IMG/VR virus record: IMGVR_UViG_3300008108_001772
Span: 1-23,437 of that record
DNA from: a virus
Length of the DNA: 23,437 nucleotides
Direction: 5' to 3' (one strand)
Shown: piece by piece, positions 13,456 through 21,089 of the stretch
Position numbering within the stretch: position 1 is the stretch's first letter
How the letters are laid out: each line of letters opens with the position of its first letter
Position numbers and translations under genes: made by a program
The notes under the pieces: model-generated
Databases searched by the model: none
What the model was told of the DNA's origin: nothing
The model's input: only the letters and a program-made list of their open reading frames with translations

Positions 13456-16196
13456 TACTTGTCTGCTATTAAATAGTAATTATTCCCATCGGTCACAATC
13501 CAATGTGTCTCGTTGTTCGCATTCATCGTGAATGTTGCAGAGCCATCAATTGTACTATCGTCTGCGGTGTCAATTGTTACAGAGTGACTTGATGCAATCT
13601 TCTTAAATATCCAATGCTTACCGCTTAATCCTGCAGGGTCGGGTAAAGTAATAGTGATTGCACCTGTAGTTGTATCGCATAGAAACAACCAATCCGTAGT
13701 GGTTGCGGTATGATTAGCCGTTAACGTCTGAACTTTACCTGCACTAACCCATAATGGATAAAGTTTGTAGTTTCCGTAGTATAAAGTATCGGATTCCGTA
13801 GGTGTAAAATCATCACACGCTATTAGGGTGCTATTGTTGATTAATGGTGGGATGTAATTACCATTACCGCCTAATATGGTGTTGTTATAGGATAAATCAC
13901 TTGCAGACGTTCCCGATGCGTTGATAATCCCCATTGACTGATTTACATCGTCATTGTTGAACCCTATATTAATGTAAGATTGATTAGGGGTTGTGTACTT
14001 GTATCCGTATGGGTATGTTTCACCATTGGTGATAGTATCGCTACCTGTATCTGCACCTATCGTTTTATTAGATGGGATAAATGGTTGTATGTATTGACTT
14101 AATAAAAACTCACACTTATAAACTCCATCGCTCATAGGGTTGTAATCTTCTACCTTGTTCAACTTCCAATATTGACCCTCGAAGAAATAGTTGTTGGCAA
14201 ATCGTAGATTGTAAAAATCCGCAGGGCTTAGTCTAAAATATCCGCTTATAATCTTGGAGTTTCTATTGGTAATTTCGTACATAAACCTATACCAATACTG
14301 ATTGAATAGGTTGTTGGAAGAATACGAATATCCTGCACCTAATAATACCTCACGAGGCATACCGAATGACAAATCAAACGTCATATTACTAACCGAATCA
14401 ACGTGTAGTGTAATTGGTAGTTTGTTTTGTTGACCACTTGCAATCTGTGATGGACTACTATAATCCGTGACTAATGATAGATTCAAATTAGGTGTACAAC
14501 CCGAATAGTAGAGAATGCGATAGCCTAATTTATCACCTGGTGCATACGATAACACAAAGTTCTTTTCGCTCCCATAACTACGCATCTGAGTAGGTTGAAA
14601 AATCAACTCAATCTTTTTCTCACCCTTGACAAACTGATTGTCGATAAAAAACTTTCGGCTTCCGTAAGTCTGTGAGTAATACGATTGATAGGATTGGTTA
14701 ACGCTATCGCCTCCGTCTTTGTATGTCAAATAATACGGATTGGCGTTTAGTTCACCCATTGGTATAATTTCCAAAGGCTGCGAATAGTCTAATTTTTTAG
14801 ATAGGTCAATTGTTGGCTCATTGTAGAACTCATCTCGTGGAACAATACGCAACTTCTTTGGGAAATACTTGTCGGGTTCAACGTATAGATTAAACATCCT
14901 AATCATTGACACTAAGAAGTCTGATTGTTTACCCTCTGCATTGAAGAATTGACCGAAGTCAACCACGTTACCCGTTCCAAAATTGATAGCAGACATATTG
15001 TTGTAGAAAACCGAATCCTCTACGTTAACCACGAAGTCACCAATTAGCGGTGTAGTCGGTCTGTCAAGGTCATACACACGCGAAACAACGACTGAAACTG
15101 CATCGTTGGAGTACATATATACGTTAGGAAACATCAATATCTCACCGCTGAACATATACACGTCATCGCTACCACAACTCACTACCGATGTTGCTCTAAT
15201 ACTTCCGTTTACTTTTATGGCAACCGTTAGATAAATGTCCTTATCGTTCGTAAATCCGTAATCGCTTGTATCAATATTGCCTTGTAAATTGACAAAAAAT
15301 GTGTAATTACCACCTACGGGGATTGTATAAACTCCTGTTGATGGGTTGTAATTGCCACCATTATCGAAATTACCACCCGTTGAATCGTTGTCGAATATCC
15401 AATTAGTAGTGTAATTAGCGATATTCTGTGCCGTTGTTCTTGTTGCTTGGAATAGTCGGGTATTTGCCGCGGTGGTATTGACCGCCAATCCTGATGGAGC
15501 AGGGATAATTAAGTGTTTAAATCGCTCTGTGTTGAAGAACGAATCATCGGTATAGGTGTAGCCCTCCTCTGTGAAAATCTTGTCTACAATCGTCTTAGCG
15601 TACAAACACGGAGTTGTGTCTTCCAATGACCATACCCAATGACTTTTCAACTTCCTATCGTCCTTGTCTAATAATGCGTACACATAGCCGTTCCCATACT
15701 GAAAAGAAACAGTTGAGTTGTTAACCTTAATAGATGTGTCCCAAGAGTTTTTTACGTTATCAATGCTTAACTCGTGATTGTACTCTGAGAAATCTAACTC
15801 GTATAAGTTTTTTTCGGAGATAGAAGAAAACAAATCTGCGGTCTGTCCGTGAATCGAACATTCATAAGCAATGTTTGCAGTATCAATTACTTTGATTTTG
15901 ATTAAACGAATAAAGCCTTGAATCTGCTCCAATCCATCTACCAATACAACCGCAATCGCTTTTTTGTTAGGGTTAAAATTGGTATTAAATTGGGTATCAC
16001 TTAGGACAGTATGTTCAATCTCGAATATGTGACCGAATATCTTGTTGTTGTTCTTCGTGCCAGGTAGAGTGATAGTCTTAGTCCAATCACTTGACCGCTT
16101 TTCGGGTTCTCTTACATCGGCTATTGACTTGTTTATTAGGATGTCGAACACTTCGCCAACATCCACTCTTTGATTATTTATTAAAATTTCTATCAT
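13455..16196 (-). CDS. Large tail tip/baseplate protein with C1q-like domain
   Basis: The 913-residue protein begins with 'VDVGEVFDILINKSIADVREPEKRSSDWTKTITLPGTK', a start common in Bacteroidota phage tail proteins. About residues 245-375 form a jelly roll of C1q/TNF type, with the signature GVYTIPVGGNYTFFVNL (288-304). The middle (about 400-720) is beta-rich and resembles a baseplate hub. The last 85 residues are a beta domain (LTANHTATTTDWLFLCDTT, then 'ITITLPDPAGLSGKHWIFKKI') similar in pattern to the end of the 407-residue fibre. ATGA overlap with the previous gene. A virion tail tip role is likely; carbohydrate binding through the C1q-like domain is an inference. Confidence 0.78.
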   Translation of the reverse strand: MIEILINNQRVDVGEVFDILINKSIADVREPEKRSSDWTKTITLPGTKNNNKIFGHIFEIEHTVLSDTQFNTNFNPNKKAIAVVLVDGLEQIQGFIRLIKIKVIDTANIAYECSIHGQTADLFSSISEKNLYELDFSEYNHELSIDNVKNSWDTSIKVNNSTVSFQYGNGYVYALLDKDDRKLKSHWVWSLEDTTPCLYAKTIVDKIFTEEGYTYTDDSFFNTERFKHLIIPAPSGLAVNTTAANTRLFQATRTTAQNIANYTTNWIFDNDSTGGNFDNGGNYNPSTGVYTIPVGGNYTFFVNLQGNIDTSDYGFTNDKDIYLTVAIKVNGSIRATSVVSCGSDDVYMFSGEILMFPNVYMYSNDAVSVVVSRVYDLDRPTTPLIGDFVVNVEDSVFYNNMSAINFGTGNVVDFGQFFNAEGKQSDFLVSMIRMFNLYVEPDKYFPKKLRIVPRDEFYNEPTIDLSKKLDYSQPLEIIPMGELNANPYYLTYKDGGDSVNQSYQSYYSQTYGSRKFFIDNQFVKGEKKIELIFQPTQMRSYGSEKNFVLSYAPGDKLGYRILYYSGCTPNLNLSLVTDYSSPSQIASGQQNKLPITLHVDSVSNMTFDLSFGMPREVLLGAGYSYSSNNLFNQYWYRFMYEITNRNSKIISGYFRLSPADFYNLRFANNYFFEGQYWKLNKVEDYNPMSDGVYKCEFLLSQYIQPFIPSNKTIGADTGSDTITNGETYPYGYKYTTPNQSYINIGFNNDDVNQSMGIINASGTSASDLSYNNTILGGNGNYIPPLINNSTLIACDDFTPTESDTLYYGNYKLYPLWVSAGKVQTLTANHTATTTDWLFLCDTTTGAITITLPDPAGLSGKHWIFKKIASSHSVTIDTADDSTIDGSATFTMNANNETHWIVTDGNNYYLIADK

Positions 16197-17254
16197 CTTC
16201 TCTGTACTTTGTCAACAAAGGCAAATTCTAAGTCTAATTGTAGGTTGAACATCTTGTCGTTAATCCATTTCTTTTCTTCGTAGGTGTTGTTTGTGATATT
16301 ACAACTACGCAACATCGACCCATCCCATATATACACAACGGGAGATTCTACCAATTCCCTCAACCAAATACTTTCACTATCGGTTATCCAATTACTGAAC
16401 AAAGTTAATTTCTCTTTACTCTCCCCGTAAAATTGCGTGTTGCTAAAAGAATCAGTTCCATACGTCCAACTTACTGCGGTATTGTTAAGCGTGTACGGAT
16501 TTTGCCTATACATTTGGCGAGTAATTTCGTGCGATGTTTTGCTAACTCTGTTGAATCTGAACGAATCAAACCCACCTAATCTGTTCAACCAAAACAAATC
16601 GTAGTTCTCGTACTTAGAGCATTCGTCTTTAATGTAGAATCTATACGTTTCCGAAATCTGAACTCCGTCTACATCCCTCAAGTAACAATCAAAATAGGTT
16701 GCACCTGATGGAGTAGTCAAATTAACGGTTGCTGCACCTCGTAGAGCATATAACCATACCTTTTGCGTCCTATGGATTGATTGACTTCTAACCGATGTCA
16801 AGAACTTACGAGCAGTATCGGTGTATGTGTCGATATCGAATGAAACAAAGTCATAGGGATTCAATGCAGCATTCCATACGCTACCACTTGCGGATGCTTG
16901 ATTCAAGTATTCGGTAACCGCACCGCTTGGACTTGTTGAATACTCATAGCCTACTTTGAAGTTGTATTCTTTTGTGCAATTTGTGCAACCACTGGGCAAT
17001 GTATCGGAATAATTGAAATCGTGTGTAACGTAGGATTCTAAGATTCTACCGATATTGAATACACCCTTGTTTGTACTTCCGTAGTAGATAGGTGCTTTTA
17101 GTTTTGCGATGGTAGTAGAATCAACGACAACCTCTCCAATCCATTTGAAATTGTCCTTTTCGTATATTGCAGAACTCGATTCGCTTACAAGGAAGTTAAT
17201 GTCATTGTAAGCAGGTGTTGTTAATTCGGGTTTTTGGTTAATTGTAACGCTCAC
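16193..17254 (-). CDS. Tail protein, distal-tail type
   Basis: The 353-residue, beta-rich protein starts at GTG 17254; no in-frame ATG exists upstream before a stop. It has a C-x-x-C pair (C90, C93 in SGCTNCTKEY) and the recurrent 'CSKYENYDLFWLNRLGGFDSFRFNRVSK' stretch, which I recognise from tail proteins that precede the large baseplate gene in Bacteroidota phages. Their role is generally described as structural, similar to distal tail proteins. It is the first gene after the 168-bp gap and is likely transcribed from it. No enzymatic motif is seen. Confidence 0.7.
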   Translation of the reverse strand: MSVTINQKPELTTPAYNDINFLVSESSSAIYEKDNFKWIGEVVVDSTTIAKLKAPIYYGSTNKGVFNIGRILESYVTHDFNYSDTLPSGCTNCTKEYNFKVGYEYSTSPSGAVTEYLNQASASGSVWNAALNPYDFVSFDIDTYTDTARKFLTSVRSQSIHRTQKVWLYALRGAATVNLTTPSGATYFDCYLRDVDGVQISETYRFYIKDECSKYENYDLFWLNRLGGFDSFRFNRVSKTSHEITRQMYRQNPYTLNNTAVSWTYGTDSFSNTQFYGESKEKLTLFSNWITDSESIWLRELVESPVVYIWDGSMLRSCNITNNTYEEKKWINDKMFNLQLDLEFAFVDKVQRR

Positions 17255-17422
17255 GATATAAAATAGTTTTGGTTTTAATGTGTCCTAAATCATACTTTAA
17301 TGCGATAAAATGTATTTAATGTCACAATTATCATTCAAATTGTGCCATAAATAACACTTTATTATGTCGCATATTATGCCAATTTTTGCGACAATCTCGT
17401 AACATATTTGTACTATTATTTG
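17255..17422. promoter_or_regulatory. 168-bp gap with repeated TTTAATG boxes and an inverted repeat
   Basis: This is the longest non-coding stretch. On the plus strand TTTAATG occurs at 17274, 17296 and 17315 (spacing 22 and 19 bp, about two helical turns). A perfect inverted repeat TGTCGCA (17365-17371)/TGCGACA (17387-17393) has a 15-bp loop. There is no T-run, so it is not a standard terminator. I do not find a convincing Bacteroidota promoter (TTG/TAnnTTTG), but the gap precedes the tail block and looks like a regulatory region. Confidence 0.5.
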
Positions 17423-17713
17423 TTACAACATCTCATTTAATACCGCTACGATATAGGTTTGATACCCTTTGTTTGCTGCCTGTTCTAACCGCTTGGATTG
17501 TTCTTTCTTGGTGGACTTATAAAATGCAACCGTATTCAAGAACTCAATCAACCCCATCTGTAGGAAGTAATCCCATTTAGTTCTATCCCCTCGGCAAAGT
17601 TTATCTACCAACTCCAACCATATTAGGGTAGGTCTAATTCCTGTTGCAGTTTCTCCACTTCCGTTTTCAAATAAGATAGGGTAGTCTTCAATAATTCGGG
17701 ATAGACTTTCGAA
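17423..17713 (-). CDS. Frameshift extension of the tail assembly chaperone (T-like domain)
   Basis: In the -1 frame relative to the chaperone gene, DNA is open for 114 codons from 17764 to TAA 17425-17423. No ATG opens it; only a TTG at 17617 without a visible ribosome site could. The protein reads FENGSGETATGI, then LIWLELVDKLCRGDRTKWDYF, then FLNTVAFYKSTKKEQ, and ends VAVLNEML. The 'W.eLvdkL.rgD.tKwd' segment looks like the T part of G/GT tail chaperones. With a slip at the U9 tract the fusion would be 149 + 96 residues, 245 in total. Only this frame after the slip site is given here. Confidence 0.7.
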   Translation of the reverse strand, partial: FESLSRIIEDYPILFENGSGETATGIRPTLIWLELVDKLCRGDRTKWDYFLQMGLIEFLNTVAFYKSTKKEQSKRLEQAANKGYQTYIVAVLNEML

Positions 17714-18159
17714 AAAAAAAGAGCGTAATTGTACGCAATAGCAAAATCTAACGATTGGAAGTCTTCACATCGTTGTTCGTATTCTTTTTTACCGATGTCC
17801 CTTTTTTTGTTGAATAAACTGGACTCTACCGATAGCAGAGCCATAATCTTATTTAGCGACTCGATAATATCACCATTGTAGATTTCTTGAAGTTCAATCC
17901 ATTGGTGAGCCTTTAACTCAAGTGGGTTAGTAAGTAGTTTATATTTCTTTCCTAAGTGCTTAAATGTGAATTTAGGGTCTGTCTTACTTGGGATAAAATT
18001 AAGTGTCTTAAACTCGTCCAAAATAGCATCCATTGACATCTCCTCTACTTGGTCAATAGTGCGGTTGGTTAGAATTGCTAAGGCTTCTATCTTTTTATCT
18101 AAATTTCCTAAGTCACCCAATGAATGAACTTCTTGTATTTGTCCGATTGTGTATTTCAT
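17623..18159 (-). CDS. Tail assembly chaperone, 0-frame product (G-like)
   Basis: The 178-residue protein is soluble and mostly helical. It starts GQIQEVHSLGDLGNLDKKIEALAILTN and has a central 'FTFKHLGKKYKLLTNPLELKAHQWIELQEIYNG', a pattern typical of gpG-like chaperones that bind the tape measure. It begins with TAATG directly after the large terminase. The 0 frame runs through the U9 tract (codons 147-149) and ends 30 codons later in an amphipathic helix (YPELLKTTLSYLKTEVEKL). The open -1 frame overlapping its last third indicates a G/GT pair. The tape measure gene is 4.2 kb downstream rather than adjacent. Confidence 0.72.
   Translation of the reverse strand: MKYTIGQIQEVHSLGDLGNLDKKIEALAILTNRTIDQVEEMSMDAILDEFKTLNFIPSKTDPKFTFKHLGKKYKLLTNPLELKAHQWIELQEIYNGDIIESLNKIMALLSVESSLFNKKRDIGKKEYEQRCEDFQSLDFAIAYNYALFFSKVYPELLKTTLSYLKTEVEKLQQELDLP
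17713..17719 (-). promoter_or_regulatory. Candidate -1 programmed frameshift site (U UUU UUU in a U9 tract)
   Basis: Nine consecutive T residues (minus strand; 17720-17712) fall on 0-frame codons CTT TTT TTT TCG. The heptamer T TTT TTT therefore satisfies the X XXY YYZ rule. The -1 frame is open for 96 codons beyond it. A homopolymer of this length is also a common site for sequencing error, and a second possible shift point, GAAAAC at 17668-17663, lies further downstream. Confidence 0.6.
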
Positions 18160-19172
18160 TATGCGAAGTAAAATGTTCCTTGTCGATTTGTATGCTTACA
18201 TTCTAAGGCTAATGCCAAACTCATAACGCAATCATCGTGTAGTCCTGATGGTGCTGCGTATCTTATACCCGATTGGGTGTATTCAAACTCTATATTCTGC
18301 ATCTCATACCCGATAGGGTCTAATGGGAAGAATATCTTTTGTTGGTGACAATGGGCTACGAGGTTCTCCATTATCTGTTGTTTACTTATTGAGGTAAATT
18401 TAAAGCCTTTAACTCGTGGACATCTACGCTGAATCTGCTCAACGATAGGGTCTCCTACGCCTGTACTATCCATAACCGCAGGAATGTTTCCAACAATAGA
18501 AACTATCTTATCGGTAGTTGCTGCCCAATCATTTTGAAATCTATCGACATAGGCTACCTCGTTGTTGGCGTTTAAACCAATTATAACCGTCCAATCCGTG
18601 TACTTTGCAAGGTCAACACCATATGCAACCACTTGGTTATTCTGAACGGGTCTGATGCACTTTTCAATGTTGTCCAATCCGAATGGGTTAGATTTATCGT
18701 CCGCAGGTTCAGCAAGGTACAACTCATCGAATACCGCCTTAGGTAAATCCCTTTTTGCTTGTTCTATTTCATCGAGTGATAATATACCCTCTCTCGCTGC
18801 ATCGTATGCGGTAATCTTAAAGAACTTATAATCTCGTTCACCTTGTTTTGCTCGTTCACCTAATTTGTAAAACCAATTCTTCTTACCCTTGACGTTTCCA
18901 ATCAGTTTACACTTGCCACGAGTAGCAGTCAAGGTAGAACGTAGAGCAAACCACGATTCTTCTCTTGCTCGTGACGCTTCATCGAATACCGCAGCGTATA
19001 CATCCTCTCCGTATAGGTTGTCGGGGTTTTCAGCGGACTTAAACTCTATCCTCGCTCCATTAGGTAATATATGCACTAACTTAGATTCGTTGGATTGGAA
19101 GAAGTCTCTATGTGATACTTGGGCTTTCATTCTTCGGTATGCAATCTCGGCTTGTTTGTAGTGCTTGTTCAA
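18159..19172 (-). CDS. terL: Large terminase subunit, C-terminal piece (Walker B and nuclease)
   Basis: From TTG 19172 the frame encodes 337 residues. It carries Walker B (VFDEAS, residues 62-67), the coupling motif (IGNVKG, 91-96) and the RNase H-like nuclease domain: 'AYGVDLAKYTDWTVI' with D187, 'VMDSTGVGDP' with D235 and the C-terminal HDDC. It would pump DNA into the head and cut it. It lacks Walker A, which is in the preceding frame (19302-19108). Its first codons (YKQAEIAYRRM) correspond to the stretch that normally follows 'WWVAP.'; that strand is absent from both frames. As read, the two pieces do not rebuild a complete ATPase. TTG is used only because no ATG exists nearby. Confidence 0.9.
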   Translation of the reverse strand: MNKHYKQAEIAYRRMKAQVSHRDFFQSNESKLVHILPNGARIEFKSAENPDNLYGEDVYAAVFDEASRAREESWFALRSTLTATRGKCKLIGNVKGKKNWFYKLGERAKQGERDYKFFKITAYDAAREGILSLDEIEQAKRDLPKAVFDELYLAEPADDKSNPFGLDNIEKCIRPVQNNQVVAYGVDLAKYTDWTVIIGLNANNEVAYVDRFQNDWAATTDKIVSIVGNIPAVMDSTGVGDPIVEQIQRRCPRVKGFKFTSISKQQIMENLVAHCHQQKIFFPLDPIGYEMQNIEFEYTQSGIRYAAPSGLHDDCVMSLALALECKHTNRQGTFYFA

Positions 19173-19302
19173 ATAGCCAAATAATATGGGATGCAGTCTT
19201 ACCAGTCCTGGTTGATGCTGCGGTAATAGTATAGCGTTCGGGAGCGTCTAATATCTCCCGTTGGTAGGTTGTAAGATATGGTCTGATGTACTCAATTTCC
19301 AT
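19108..19302 (-). CDS. terL: Large terminase subunit, N-terminal piece (Q motif and Walker A)
   Basis: The frame starts at ATG 19302 (11-nt overlap with the glycosyltransferase) and carries a Q-motif-like YQREIL (residues 13-18), Walker A (ASTRTGKT, 29-36) and 'ASHIIWLFEQAL' (37-48). All of these are normal for large terminases. After QAL it continues into non-terminase residues and stops. The rest of the enzyme follows in the +1 frame from about 19172. About a dozen residues normally between 'FEQAL' and 'QAEIAY' are missing, so this is more than a one-base error. The direct repeats AACAAGC/AACAAGC flank the join and could have mediated a deletion. Confidence 0.85.
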   Translation of the reverse strand: MEIEYIRPYLTTYQREILDAPERYTITAASTRTGKTASHIIWLFEQALQTSRDCIPKNESPSIT

Positions 19303-20296
19303 TTATAATCTTCTTGTAGATTAACTCTCTCTCTCTACACCAATGTTCCAAATTATAATGCTTATGGCAATACTCAGAGTTAAGTTGACCCATTCCGATT
19401 CTTGATTCATCACTCATTAGAATCATTTTCTCAATCCTATCTTCCCATTTGTCATTAGCCGCAAATAATACCCCTAAATTGTTTTCGCAATACTTGTACG
19501 GGTAACAATCTGATACTACTATCGGCAATTGATATGCACTCGCTTCTAATATCTTCAACTCTGATTTATGGTTGTTGAACGATTCATTGAGTAGCGGTGC
19601 AATAACGAAGTCCAAGTGTTTATAAGCGTGTCCGTACTCAAACGAATTAACACCGCCAACTATCTTAGGGTTGTTGAATAACTTGACAATTTTGTCCCAT
19701 TCTTCGCTCGGGGTATAACCGCAGATATAGAACTCAAAATCATAATGCGATTGTAGGCTATTTATAGCCTCATTACACAACTTTAAATCCTCGTAGTGTG
19801 TTACACCTCCAACCCAACCAATTCGTAGATTGTAAGAGGTCGGTTTCTCTTGACTCCATTGCTCGTGTTCGTAGTCTAAACAATTGGGTACTATGTAGCA
19901 ATTGCGGTTAAACTCGAATACTTTGGATTGTAGGTGTGGAGTTGTGGCAATTACTGCGTCTGCATAGTGCATTGAATCCTTGACCGCTTGTTTGATTCCT
20001 TTCCGATAGGCTTGGTATGCAGGATTGTAACGAGGTAATGCCCAATAATCGTCCACATCCACCGCGTACTTCGTTCCACTCTGTGCTATCTTCTTGAGTA
20101 CGTCATAGTGTTTCTCACCTAACCAACGAGAGAATAGAATTAAATCGTAGGCTTTGTAGTCAATGTCTAAGAACTCCGCAGGGTTTTGGCAAACATCAAC
20201 GTTCGCCAATCCCATCAGTTGCATACGGAGGTGAGGTGTTGCGATACGATGGTAGATAACCCCATTCATTCCATCGCATAATAGTAGTAGGTTCAT
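19292..20296 (-). CDS. GT-B glycosyltransferase (GT4-like)
   Basis: The 334-residue protein has two Rossmann-like halves. The N-terminal one (MNLLLLCDGMNGVIYHRIATPHLRMQ) is followed by 'HYADAVIATTPHLQSKV' (110-126). The C-terminal one has 'LRIGWVGGVTHYEDL' (157-171), 'FEFYICGY' and the donor-binding 'KSELKILEASAYQLPIVVSD' (244-263) with E246 and E251. No transmembrane segment is seen. It should transfer a sugar from an activated donor; acceptor unknown. It lies between small phage genes and the terminase in a single array (ATGA at 20293-20296, 11-nt overlap downstream), so it is phage-encoded. Possible targets are virion proteins, DNA or host surface glycans. The family is clear; the target is not. 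Confidence 0.85.
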   Translation of the reverse strand: MNLLLLCDGMNGVIYHRIATPHLRMQLMGLANVDVCQNPAEFLDIDYKAYDLILFSRWLGEKHYDVLKKIAQSGTKYAVDVDDYWALPRYNPAYQAYRKGIKQAVKDSMHYADAVIATTPHLQSKVFEFNRNCYIVPNCLDYEHEQWSQEKPTSYNLRIGWVGGVTHYEDLKLCNEAINSLQSHYDFEFYICGYTPSEEWDKIVKLFNNPKIVGGVNSFEYGHAYKHLDFVIAPLLNESFNNHKSELKILEASAYQLPIVVSDCYPYKYCENNLGVLFAANDKWEDRIEKMILMSDESRIGMGQLNSEYCHKHYNLEHWCRERELIYKKIINGN

Positions 20297-20505
20297 AGTT
20301 TTTCTATTTCTTGTTTAACGTGTTTGTAAAATTCCCACGTCTTATAATTTGTTTCGGGGTCAATGACTGAAATAATCTCATCAACTGCAATTAATGCACA
20401 TCGTTTAGAATTTTGAATATTTTCATATTCGTCATCAAACCTTCCCCAACAAGCATAATTACTAAATTTTTCTACTAACTCGTTTGCTTTTTCTTGTGGT
20501 GTCAT
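20293..20505 (-). CDS. Hypothetical phage protein, 70 aa
   Basis: A 70-residue helical protein beginning MTPQEKANELVEKF, with 'CALIAVDEIISVI' and ending VKQEIEKL. Short proteins of this exact build are frequent in Bacteroidota phages, where they are of unknown function. The start overlaps the DUF551-like stop as ATGA (20502-20505) and its stop overlaps the glycosyltransferase ATG (20293-20296). Confidence 0.75.
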   Translation of the reverse strand: MTPQEKANELVEKFSNYACWGRFDDEYENIQNSKRCALIAVDEIISVIDPETNYKTWEFYKHVKQEIEKL

Positions 20506-20687
20506 TCAGTCGGTGTTAAAGGTATGGGCATCCAGTAAGACACGAAGATAACGCGATTAGTAAACTCACATATCCACATATCTTCATAGTATCGAGCAAG
20601 AGTTTTATCCCCGTTGTCTTGTGATACCAACACGAGAAAATCATCGTTTGGTACTTGGTCTAATGTACTACGCCACGTCTTCTTCAT
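20502..20687 (-). CDS. DUF551-like small protein, 61 aa
   Basis: The 61-residue protein has a DUF551-like outline: a W..tLdqvP start, a 'DFLVLVSQDNGD' strand pair, an aromatic middle and the end 'VIFVSYWMPIPLTP' (compare the usual 'V.HWMPLP.PP'). The family is common in phages, function unknown. Start overlaps its neighbour by 20 nt. The match is by pattern only, so moderate confidence in the family name. Confidence 0.62.
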   Translation of the reverse strand: MKKTWRSTLDQVPNDDFLVLVSQDNGDKTLARYYEDMWICEFTNRVIFVSYWMPIPLTPTE

Positions 20688-20850
20688 AGTTTTTGGATAA
20701 TTCTTGTAACATATCTATAACCATATCACAGGCTTCTTGATATCCAAGTTTCCATAATTCATTCTCTTGACTATCTTGTGATTGATTATTCTCATCAATT
20801 ACATTCACTAAAATTAGTGCTAATAGTTCTTGTACTTTTTTATTCTTCAT
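20668..20850 (-). CDS. Hypothetical protein, 60 aa
   Basis: A 60-residue acidic helical protein: a basic start (MKNKKVQELLALILVNVI), a Q/S/N/E middle, then 'LGYQEACDMVIDMLQEL'. No domain recognised. It overlaps the previous gene as ATGA at 20847-20850 and the next by 20 nt, which supports its translation in the array. Confidence 0.6.
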   Translation of the reverse strand: MKNKKVQELLALILVNVIDENNQSQDSQENELWKLGYQEACDMVIDMLQELSKNYEEDVA

Positions 20851-21089
20851 AGTTCGTATAGGTCTAAATTGTGTCCGCTTAGTTCATTGTGTAACCACGT
20901 CCGTACTTTGTCATAGGTTGCTACCTCAATATCGTTATCTTCCTCTTGAGCATACTTTACTTTTGCTCGTAGGAATTGGTCTAATTCCCACAATACCGAA
21001 TGCAACTTAGAGGCATTTACCGCTAAGTCAAACTCTGTCTGTTCTTCGGGCAAATCAAAATCCAATCTCGCTCTCATTCTTGTATTCAT
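20847..21089 (-). CDS. Hypothetical phage protein, 80 aa
   Basis: An 80-residue acidic protein with 'ARLDFDLPEEQTEFDLAVNASKLHSVLWELDQFLRAKVKY'. This is a widespread phage pattern (RLeFdLPee...f.lavn..k....lwelD..LR.k.KY) of unknown function. Two starts are possible: ATG 21089, preceded by AGGA, and ATG 21077. The family usually begins close to the 'RLEF' motif, which would favour 21077. I list the longer form because of the AGGA sequence. Overlaps its neighbour by 35 nt. Confidence 0.75.
   Translation of the reverse strand: MNTRMRARLDFDLPEEQTEFDLAVNASKLHSVLWELDQFLRAKVKYAQEEDNDIEVATYDKVRTWLHNELSGHNLDLYEL

Noticed and set aside
17365-17393. Inverted repeat considered as an intrinsic terminator
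   Set aside because: The loop is 15 nt and no T-run follows on either strand.
19108-19302. Terminase split as programmed frameshift or as an intron/intein site
   Set aside because: Residues are missing rather than inserted at the join, and no slippery heptamer or splicing motif is seen.
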